A stretch of DNA of 64,000 nt from Strigamia acuminata. Lineage: Eukaryota; Arthropoda; Chilopoda; Geophilomorpha; Linotaeniidae. This document shows positions 23,901-35,900 of the stretch, piece by piece. Under the pieces are notes generated by a model. It searched no databases. It was given only the letters and a program-made list of their open reading frames with translations, and was not told the DNA's origin. Each line of letters opens with the position of its first letter. The stretch's first letter is position 1. The position numbers were made by a program, and so were the translations under genes. The stretch is taken from positions 3,042,186 to 3,106,185 of the forward strand of contig OX442317.1 of NCBI GenBank assembly GCA_949358305.1. The letters run 5' to 3'.

Positions 23901-26900
23901 TGTTTGGTGTTTAACCTAGTGGCAAAACACGAAATTACTCACAATTTCAATTGCCAGTATACGAGTGAGGGTCCAGTTTTTTGAACACGACTGTACTGCA
24001 ATTACATTGCAATGTATTACAATGTATTTTGAAATGCATTAAGTTTGAGAATGCACTTGAGAATACATTTTTTTAATACAAGAAATATGGCAAGCTATGA
24101 GAGACTTTATTAAATCTTAACTGGGTGCGACGAAGCAATTTTGAATGCCCCCACTGCGGGGGATGAAGATAATTTTGTTTATATGTAAAGAAGGCATGCA
24201 ACCACGGATTTGCCAGTGGTGCCAAAAAGCCAGGTACACCCCTGGAGACACCAGTTATTGATTGTTAAATCACACGATATTTCATTGCGAAACAAACGAA
24301 ACGATGTCATTTTGTTCCCGTTCTCAGTTCTCACACCTCGTTTTGAAATATCGTTATGGAATTTTGCACGCCATCTGTTATCCAGCAAGTAAACCAAAAT
24401 CAGAGCTTTAAATTGAACGTTTTCCCATATTCCCCGGACGGATTTACGAGGGAAAAAGACAAGGAAAAACGAAAAAGTTACGACTTACCCCTGGTTTCGC
24501 GAGATTTATTGGAGATTTCACACAATATCCTCGTGTAGACGAATACGATAACTAACAAAGGAACTCCATACATTGCCAACATGCAAAACACGTTGTAAGC
24601 AAGTTCGTGGTTGTCGGATGGGAAGGAATTGAATGTTACACATTGCTCGAAGAATGGATAATCGGGATGTCTCTGCACGTGAAAGACGACACTCTAAAAC
24701 GACAAAAAAGAAAAGAAATACAATAAAAAAATTGCAGTAATCAACTAATCACAATAATCGCTCATTTAATGAAACCCTTTAATGGATTCATTCAATATTT
24801 GTGATATTTGGCATATAGATTGTTAAAAAGTACAGCACTTCCGGCTACAAAATTTGACATGAAGCAACAAGGCGCCACAAAAGGAACAAGGTGTTTGCGC
24901 CGCCAATGTTTTATGCATTGAATTGGAATTGTACATTTCGCCAAAGCCACAAAGAAGTTTTATCGAGTCTTAAAAGTGAGTTGTGGCGCTACAACAACAC
25001 GATTGAAATTGCACGTGAAGTCAATGACCTGGAGAAGTAAAATATACTGGGGCTTTGAATTTAATCCCTTATTTGATCCTCGTGGATGTGTGTGTGATAG
25101 ATTCTTTCATCTGCTACGAGAGCTTTGCCAGATGGGTCCGCGTGGACAAAGGACGTTGAAATATGGTCCGAGCAAGTTGAATTAGTGCGGGAAATATCGA
25201 CAGGTTGTTTTCTTTTGTGCCCAGGATGATTGTGTCACCCGAAAGTTTATTTGTTTAGAAATAGTTTGTCGTATATTCATAGATCAATTGAAGTATAGAA
25301 TGTATGGAATTGTTTATGTTTAGACTGGATTTGTCATTGTTGGTTATTTTCTTTCGTGGTTTGGAAATACGGATTGGAATTTTAAGAACTTTGTTTTGCA
25401 AGGTTTGTTTGTTCTCTCTTTATTATATTGATTGACAGTGTCGTGTAGCAAAGCTCTGCAGGGTCTACAAGTGTCATTTAATGTTGGGAGTAGGGAGAGA
25501 TGATATGCATTGTTGAGACGTTTTAATTAAAAGCTCCAAGGGCCAATCATAATCAGCTGGAGATGCGTTGAAATTGTTTAGAAAAATTTGCTTAAATGTT
25601 TTACGTTGTTGATTAACACTCTTGCTGCAAGATATGATTTTAATTTAAGTGAGCACGTTTATTTTGTTTAGCAAGGGCTTTGGGTCATTTTTTTTCTTAT
25701 AACTTCTCTTCAAGCAAAAATTGATGCGATTTGCGCACGCTTGCTTGAACAGTAATTCAGATCTCAGCTGCGCACAAGGATGCCTAGTAGTTATAATTAT
25801 ATTAATTCATTTAAAAGCATTCAATGGTGTTGTTTATTTCATTTATTTTTATTCAATTAAGCAATTTGACTCGTGTTTTTACTTTATTTTAGAATTTTTA
25901 GGCGTAATAGTGGGATTAGCACTGCTAAATAGTAACTGGATTAGGAATGGGATGCGCAGTATAAATTTGGCATGAAAATACATAGGGTTTCTCAAAATCG
26001 GGACTTTTGGAAAAACCGGTATTTCGGTATTCATTATTCAAAAAACCGGTAAACCGGTATTTTTCGGTAATTAAGTAAAATAAAATAGCTAATGTAAAAT
26101 ACTTATATTTTAATTGTAATGTTTTAATTGTAATTTTTTTTTATTTTTTTTTAAATATTATTTTCAATGGGTTGTAGAAGTTTGATGAATGTGATATTGT
26201 TTTGTTATCAGCTGTTGGTTTTATTAGTTGGAATTAAGAATTCTTTTTTATTTAAATTGATAAATTTAGTTTATAAGATTTTTTAAGTTAAGAAATTCGA
26301 TAAATTCTCATTTGGAAGTTAAAAAATCAATACATTTTCATTTTTAACTTAAAAAATCAAAAGTTTTCATTTTTAACTTAAAAAATCGATAATTTTTTGT
26401 TTTAATGTGAAAAAAAATCAATTAATTCTTAATTTTAACGTATAAAAATCAATAAATTCATATTTTTAACCTAAAAAATCCATAACTTTGCATTTTAATG
26501 TTTAAAAAAATCTCATTTAAAGTGCGTTAAAAATGTCACTATTGCAGTGACACCTAACGAAAAAAACCGGTACCAATACCGAATTAAAGACGGTATTCGG
26601 TATTCGGTAATTTCTTGACAAATACCGGTAGAGAAACCCTAATTTTATACCGGGCGCGAACTGTGGTATTGAAAAATGTGGGATTTTCTGGAAATCCTTG
26701 ATGCTGAGAATTTAGCCGTTGAATTCGGGATAAAAGGAAATTCGATTTGAATTGCGACATTGAAAGGCTGGAGTGGGAGGGTTGGTAATAAGAAGCGATG
26801 AATTGGAGGTTTCAACATTTAGATTTTTTTTTTTTTTTTTTTTTGTAGACGAAATCAATAAATTTGTGAATTGAGTGCATGAGAAGTTCTGGGTTCCAAA

Positions 26901-29900
26901 ATAATTTTTTTTCCCTCCTGATTGACTCAATATTTATGTTGGAACTTTTAATTTATTTACATTTGTATGCGTCTTCAATCTTATCTGACACTTAGAGGAC
27001 ACAAGTGACAGAAATGAGACGGCATTAATCAAATTGGTGTAATTGATGAGCACAAGAGGAATGATTTTACCTATGGGAGTTTGTCGTAGGAAAATGCTAA
27101 TTTACTTGCTTGCATGTTGTTAATCTTGAATTTTTGAAAAATTAATTTTTATTTCTGAATAATAATTTTGTTTTCAAGCTGTATTTACTTTTTGGGAATA
27201 GGATATAAAAGGAAAAATTGCAGTAAAACTTTTATAGTTAAATAGTAAAGTTGAAAAAATTCATTTTCCTCTTTTAAAGTTTCCGTATGTTTGGTAATAA
27301 AAGTATTTTTATGCTTTTTATTATCCAGTCACCTATAAAACATTGTTGTACATTGCGATTGAAATCATCTTTGAAGAAAAACACATTTAAAAAAGATTAA
27401 ATTTCTGGATGTAAATGATGACTTAAGAAAACAACTAGAAATGACTTTTTTTGTTAATTTGGTGTCAAAAATGATGAATGCGGTCAAAAGTTGTGTGTAT
27501 TCGTCCCAAGGGGATGCAATAAAAAGAGCAGAGGGAAATCGATATCGCACATAAAATGCATAAAACATTTTTTTTATTTTATTTTATTTTTTGGTTTTGT
27601 GTTGGCAGTTCGGTGGAATTTTGCTTGTCAAAACTCGAAGTGAATGAAAGAAAGATTAACTGAAGTGATTTTAATTTACCTCTGGTCAAATGAGATGGAA
27701 AAGCGCAATAAAATTAATTCAAATGTTAAACAAATGGAACATTTAAAGTCTATTTCATTTTATTTTAGGTGTATAGGACCACTGGGTGATTGTGTCAATG
27801 TGAGTTATGGCAGCTATTTTTTTCCCTTAAAGGGACTTTTCCAGCTTTCACAAGTTTCTGTTACCAGCCAATAAAAAACATCTCTTTCATGTAGTTTTTG
27901 CAGTTTTTAAAATCTTCCAAAATATACGATCAAAACCTCTGAAAATGTCATAAACACGGGTAGCAGATATTGTAAAATATATTTTTGAAAGCAGTGGCTG
28001 AACTGATTATTTTCTTCAATGTATCTCAATGCATGTCTCAACCAATTACAGCGCGTCTTGAAAATAATACGTTGATGTCGGACATGAACGTCGCCACTTC
28101 GACCGCCAGCTAGCGGAGTTTGTAAAATGGTTGGGAACGTGAGCGCTGAGACATCACTTCCTGTTCTGCGAGTGTGATTGACCACTGGTCGAGTTTGCTG
28201 TGAAGGATCTTGGAGTAAAACGTCACTTGTTCTACAGTAACATTTTTGATAGCAAACTTAGACTAATGGGTTTGCAGTCGACAGAAGTGATGCAGCGAAG
28301 CCAACAAATAAGATTGGAATTAAAAACTCATTAAAGAGAATTTAGAGGATCTGGAAGTCGGTTCACTAAGGATTCATTTGATTAGGGTATAATTTTGCCG
28401 TTAATAGGGGCATTCAATGCTGATATGATTATTATAATTTTTATGGTTTCTCGCTTATTGTCTGATTTAGGAACCGATTGTCATCATCCTGTTAATCATA
28501 AATGACGTCTTCAATAAAATGGTTTATTAGGAAAAGTCATAAAAGAAATAATTTGGCTTTATGAATAATGTATTTAAGCGCATATGGTTCAAAAATGTAT
28601 TTTACAATATATAAGTACTACCGTATAGTCCAAACCGATACAACGTAGTCCTAACTCCCATTGGTTGCTTTGCGCCCCCGGTGGGGCCTTTACGAACCAA
28701 GAATCAAATGTCAAAAGCAAGATCAAGATTGGAGAACGATTGTTGTAGTGTCAGGCCTAATCTCAAGGAAAATTTTCATCATGGCGGCCGCCTCTTTACG
28801 ATGGGGCAAAGCCAGTTTGGTTACGATTGACTATCTACGTTATTTTCTATTGGTAAATTCTTGTATCAAATACACCTCGCGCTTGAGTAATTGTCGGTCA
28901 GCACTCATCTTCTTGTCAGATAAGATTCGTGCTGACCTAATTATTCCGACAATTACACGTCGCGCTCGGTATATTATCTATGAAAATTGCATTTGAAAAT
29001 GCATTCATATTTAACAAATAATAATATTGGGAATACATTTCAAGAAGACATTTTACAACATTTATTGTAATATAATTGATTGTAATGTATTTTTGATGCA
29101 TGTGGATGCACTTAATGTGTGTGCGGTGGGATACAAATGGGTCTTTCATCCTTAAGCAGTTTGCACTGTGTTTGATGTTAATTGTATGGCTTTGATAAAC
29201 CTCACTTATGAGTTTGCTCATTATCTTAACTCCTTTCTACTTTCCACTGTTGGATTTGCTGACTGAGGGGAAGAACGAGGGGCTGCTACTTTTGTGTTAA
29301 TTTTTAAATTACGTTTGTGCTCCAGTAAATTCTTAAGAGCTTTGGGTAATACACCGGAGCACGAATGAAAAATGTTTTAACATTCCATGACTTCATTAAT
29401 GTCCCAATGGAAACTGTGTGCCTTTAGAATATGCAGAGTTGGCAGATAGAAGAAGTGATCTGTTTCTGCTGACTGCACTGGAACCTTATTAATAACTCCA
29501 AACCCAAAGTTATTGTGCAGTTTAATTTGTAATATCAACATTAACTTATTAAAATGTTGGAGGGGAGTTGGGGGTGTCTTCACTGGGATGGAATAATTAA
29601 ATTTAGTGAAATAAAGTTGGGAAACTTGTACGGGTTAACGGTCTTGGGGAATAATGAGGTACCAGTTGAGTAACTTCTCTGGTAATGAAGATAAACGTTG
29701 CTCAAATGTGTTTTGGACATGCACTTCGAGATTGCCATTGATTTTTCTCTTTAGGGCAAGCATTGGAAAAGCATTAAGGCAATACTTTCCTTGACCTGCT
29801 AAGTCGATTTGTTATTGAGCTACGGATGAAAAGTGTGGAGGACTACACTTCGTGCCCGGTATCTTGATGCCAAATTTATATTGCGCATCACATTCTGCGC

Positions 29901-32900
29901 ACACGATTTCCTAATTCCAGTTTAATTTAATAAATAAACAACAATAAACTCATTAACAATAGGAATTTACAGCGTGGTATCGAAATAATATTGTTCGATG
30001 AGCAAAATTGTAGAATTTTGTTTCACATTGTCTCACGTCTTTGGTGCCCTGTCTTGGGGGCACCAAAAGGATGTTCTGGCGAATTGTATTTCAAAATTTT
30101 CATTATTGAACACAGTACAAAAGTACTGCCAAAATAACAAATTGCTGTGTAAGCGTTGACATTGTTGTGTTCTGCCAAAGTCAACACTTGGTTTTATTAT
30201 TTTACTGTCACGGGGGGGGGGGGGTGGACAATTTTTTTGCTTGTAGACAATAGGTGCATTCAGTGTGGAAAGGTCTCCTCTGACACTTATTATTTACCTG
30301 GTTGTTCTATAGAATAACTTAAGTATGTTTTCTTTTATATGGAAAAGGAATAAAAGAAAATATTTTGGTTTTCTTTTGGAAAACGCATTTACTTTTCTAG
30401 AATTTTCTTTTGTTCTTCCAAGCGTGGAAAATTCATTAGTAAAGTAGTTGTTGACTTATTTTACTTATGCAAAGCATTCCAGACTGCTTTGCAAAGTTTG
30501 CTAATTGCAAGATGTACCGTTGCCTTGACTTAAGTTGTTTTTCCGCCTTTGAACGAAGCGAAATTCTTGGGCGAATGATGTTCCCGTGTTTCGACTTTTT
30601 GCGTGGTTGAATTGAAAATGCAGAGACAAATAATGATGGCAGCAAAGTAATTCTATACTCGTTCCTTCGATGTTCTGCATGAAAGAATCTCAAATTGCAC
30701 TCATTCGGAGTCGGATGAATCAGCCCCCACTACCAATGGATATTTCAATCAAATTTCGCCAACGTCTCAATTACAACTCCCCGCCCAAGGAAAAGTTCAA
30801 GAAAAGTTAATGATCAACGCAATTGATCGCTCAATTTGTACAATTAATAATTTGCTTCATTACTTATAGACGAAACTTTTGTTGGCCGTGGTAGCTTTTT
30901 AGTGCGGCTTTTATTCGTGTTGGATACAAACACGCCCGAAACACATTTTCGGTGGTTTTATGAAGAAAGTGCAAAGATATGGTAGAGCATCATACTTGAG
31001 CACCAAACAACCACCACCAGGTGGTGCGAGATAAGCATGAAGATGGTAAATAGGTCTCCAGAGATGTTTTTCTCCACCGATTGAGTAAAGTAAGATAAAC
31101 TCGCACACTTTTTGCTCCTTACATAATGTTGAATGAATTATTCACAGATGTTGAGCATGTTATAGCAACAAAGTCGTAAAACATTGTCTATCCAATCTAG
31201 AAAGACTTTTTTAACTGAATTTTGCCAATTTTTTTACGATGGGGTTACCTAAAATGAAACACGTGCGAGTTAATGTGGTTTGAAAGGCGCATTAGGGTCG
31301 TGGCTTAAGACGGCTGTGGCGCAGCAACAATTGTTCTTGGGTGAATGATTTCTGCATTAATCTGCTCGTAATTTTTGTTTGTGCGGAGGGAGTTGGTGGA
31401 TGACAGTCTAGTTTATTGATTGCAGACTTTGCGTCGCGGTTAGGAGGAGGTGAGCAAACCAGGTTAGTGAGTTGCTGGCTTTTAATTTAAGAGAATTAAT
31501 TGAGCTTAAGGGAGCGTTCTGTTTGGTGTGTGAAAGCAAAAGGCGAGCGGATTCTGTGAACCCAGAAAGGTTTCTGCAACGAGATTGCAGCTAATTGTAT
31601 AGTTTAGTGACATTGCATTAATTCTGGGGAGCGGCAGAGCGAAAAAGTTCATTTACCGGCTAATGAATTACTCGTGTGGTGGTTGGTGCATATGTGACAA
31701 AACTTAGCGATTCGTCTTCATCTCAGGTGTAGGCGGCTGAATAGCAAGCAGATATTGTCACGCGTACAGGCGACACCGATAATCGGGCGTACCTGTTCGC
31801 GCATTCGGTTATAACTTATGTATTTTGACCTCGGACGCCTCGGTGTCGCCTGTACGCGTGACAATATTAATCGGTTGTAAGATAGTAGGCGCATTCAGAA
31901 ATGCATCGTTTTGTTGTTTAAATTTTGTGTGTATGCCCATTGTGACTGAAAACAGACTAAATCGGCAGCAATTTTTGAAGTCTAAATTTACTTTATGTGC
32001 GTGTCATCGCTTTCGAAAGAATGTGAAATGCTTGACGGTCAGTAGTTCCATCTGTGATACGGTGCAGTGAATTTCACTTATTGGCCACACCTACGGCTGT
32101 ATTGGTTGCCTAGCTCTGGAGATGTTAGGTGTGCATTCAATCCTCAAAAGACGAGTTGACTTATTTGTCTGAAATTACTTCTCTAAACAGGGTTTGATGC
32201 TTTTTTTACAGCATATTGCTGAGAAATCGACTTGAATGAATTGAAATAAGAGGTTTAAGATTAAGTGAAACTGAAATCACTTCTTTGACTTATTATCCTA
32301 AAATTCGAGTTCCACTAGATCTGGAGATCCGATTGGCTGATAACTTATGATCAACCAATCAGATCCCCGATACAACGTTGACCTAATTCCAGCTGTATTA
32401 CGCTTAATTGTGGACTGTGCTCTACTACGTGGAAAAGTAGTTCTGTGTCAATAAAACAAGTGTCAGTAATCGATCACAATGTTTGGAGTTCGATTACAAT
32501 TATGATGTTTTGGGCTACTTTTTTGTGCCACTACACCAGTGATACGGCTGGAAATAGGACAACATTGTATCGGCTAAGAGTATAAGAGTCGAAGTAGTAT
32601 TTTAAGGCATGCCATCCAAAGAGGGATAGTACAGAAGAAGTGACTTATCTCTTCTGCATCTGCTATTGGCTATTGCTCAATAGAGAATTCACTTCTTTAA
32701 GTCACTTCTCTAAGTGATTTACGGAGAAGTGAATTTGTCTTTTTACTATTGAATCATGAACCAAGGATAACATGGACACGTATCCACATGTTCAGTGCGT
32801 TTTGCCACCGACGGCGCCACATAATATATAGCCGCACTGTATTCTGAGATGGCAATAGGTAACAAACATGATTAGTTGGCAAGCAATGATTGCTGTCATC

Positions 32901-35900
32901 TAATCAGTGCACAGAACAACGAATCAATAGGAAATAACACACGGATGATTAAATACACCTGTTCTGATGATGTCATTTTTTTAAATAATGTCATCACGGG
33001 TGATCCTCATTTTGACAGCAGCAGACGAACAGTGATTCAGGGAAAACAACCATCGTCTGACATTGTGTTCGGAATCTAATCCTTGGGAATGAAACAGCGG
33101 GTGTCTTGTTTTGCAGACACTGAATTGCCTCTGCTGCAAAACAGTTGTACTTAACTTTAAATGCTACTTAATTCTATTGATTTGAATGCAGTGCAGTGAA
33201 GTTTTTGGCTACTGGTGTAGAAAATGTGATAATTGAATAGAAACTTCTTTTTTAGGAAATAAGTTTCATTGGATTGTTTGCACTATAGTATTGATTTATT
33301 TTATTGGTTTTAGAGGTGGCGTGGGTGTGAGTGGTCAAGATGAAAGTTGATCTGTTCAATAGTGAAATGGAAAATTTGCTGCTTCTAATATAAATTCCTG
33401 TCGTGTAATAGCATTTCTGGTCAATGACTTTGTCTGCAGTTTTCTCTTGACAGCTTTAGGTTCGTTTTATCTTTTTGACAAAAAAATATTTTTTTTGTCA
33501 CAGGTTTCAATGGATTCCATGTGCAACACTGGCAAAATTGAATAAAACATGTTATGGACTAGACTCAGTAGAGCCATTGAAATAAAGTTTTCAAAAAAAT
33601 CAAAAAAAAAATCTGTTACATCTATGAATGTTGTGTATACTGCACACTAGGACGAACGAGGATGTGGGGAATGGGTTTGTTTTTCTCCTGTGCAGTGCAT
33701 AAGATTGTGAATTCAGATGGATGCGACTTTGTTGTGTGCAGTTGCTTGGATGGTTATGAAAGTTACTGGTCATAGGACATTAGGTGCATTCAATGTCAAA
33801 TGGCTGATCTGACTAAAACGGCTGAATTTACTCAAGGGTGATCGGAAGTGATGTCATTTTCGTCAGTCAGTCATCTAAGTCTCCCCACCTGTGACTAATC
33901 GACTTATTTATTGACTTATCGACTTATTCGTTGACTTATTAGAGAGTTTGCGGCAGGTACTTTTCTCTTACAATTATGACGTTTTGTAGACTATGTTTAG
34001 TGTAAGGTAAAAGTGGGTTGCGGTTGAAGTTTTAAGTTATCGTTATAAAATTGGAGTTAACCTTATACATGTCATGTGATTACCGAAACTAGTAATGTCT
34101 CATTCGCATAAAAAGAGAGAATTCCTGTTTTTAACTGTTGCAATACAATGCTGCAACTTTATTATTGTGAATTTACAAGAATTTAAAACACAAACAATTA
34201 GATAAACTGTAACATGTGCTCCGTGCGTGAATGAAGTGGAGAATTCAAAATGGCGGCGAAACAGGTCAATGTTAATTCAGATTTTTAGTTAGTGACGTAA
34301 ATAGTGAAAAACTACCTGATTGGCTACGCTATTTTCAGTTACAGTGCAAGCTTTGGTAGAGTTATAAGTTTTCCACTATACTTATAGGCTTAACGGGAGT
34401 TTTTATAAGGGAAAAGTACCTGTCGCAAACTCTCTAATGACTTATTCGATGAATTATTCACTTATTCGTTGACTTATCGACTTATTCGTTGACTTATTGA
34501 CTTATTCGATGACTTATCGACTTATTCGTTGACTTATTCCTTGACTTATGTCAGCAATTCAACATAACTAAAAGAAAATCAACAGATATTATAACTCTAG
34601 GAAAAGAAATAGTTATTATAGTAGGCTTATTATTTAAACTGTAATGCTAGCAGAAACAATTAATTTATTTGTTTGCGTTGCATTAAACATTACAACAATA
34701 AGCAATTACTTGGGTTTGGATTATGGAATTCTTTTTGGTGCGTTCACAATTTTTTTTACTTCTGGCTTATTCCTGTGAACGCACTTATTGATCACGAGGG
34801 CATTGTTTCAGGAAAGTTTTTGGTGGTCTTGTCTTCATACTTGGCTCTGCTGTGAACAACTTATTTTTTAGCAGTTAAGCAACGATGCATTCCTCCTGAC
34901 TAGAAGACAATAAAAGTAGTATATGAAGGTTATGAAATGGGAAGTGTTTAAAAAGATAAGAGTTCTCTCACTCTCTTTTATTGTCATGGAATAAAACTTT
35001 ATTATGAATTTGCCTTCGGGCAAAACTATTACCTGGTGAAATTTTAAGACAATTTCTCACTCTTGCTTAGTTCAAGTGTTGATGTCTATGGTTTTGCTGT
35101 CACTTGAAGCTGAGATGAGAAATTCAAAATATTCAAAACTTTGCTAGCAGGCATCACTGGATTTTTCCATCAAAAACAAATTGAATTTTGTGAAAATCTT
35201 TTTGCCTGCTGCAATAAAAGCTTATTCTCTCTCTAAGTAAATTTGACAGGAAAATTCCATATGAGTTTTGCTTAAAGAGAAAAATTGATTTATCTGCTCT
35301 AACAGAATAACAGGTAATATAAATGTAGCAATATGTTTACAGTGGTGACTCCATTCAAAAGCAGAGTAAGTGAAGAGGTTTCTCATTTAGTTTGTGTGAT
35401 GACAAATGGGAGTGACACTGTAGGGAAACGACAGTTCAATAAATTGTCTTCAGTGTTCATTAATTTCGATGTGAATCGTCTCGTCTGGCGCTCCTTGAGA
35501 TTGGGTTTAAAGTATTGTGACTGAAACTGGATGTGCCAGTCATATATATAGTCTGCTCACATGAGATTGAATGGGAGGATAAAAGGGGTTGAATGGAAGG
35601 TCAAATCAAAGTTACTGCAGAATATTGCTGCAGCAGAAAGGCTATTCAGTGAGATTTGGTCGGAAATCTCTCATGTAGGAATGGGGCTCTTGAGTGATGG
35701 AATATGTGATTTAAGTGGGAATCAAGTGATTTTGTTTTTGCGACAATTTTACTTCGTGCAATACTCGTTCTAACTAAATCATCTTGTAGATTTGGATAAT
35801 GATTTTTCACTTGTCAGAATTAGTGAGAAAAATTTATTTTTTGGATTTTTTTCTTCAAAATCTTTCCTCAGCAGCAACAGGGGGAAGCAGTTTTTGTGGG

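Noticed and set aside
28661-28996. 111-codon plus-strand frame
   Set aside because: Crosses an inverted repeat (about 28885-28955) and shows no family resemblance or splice partners.
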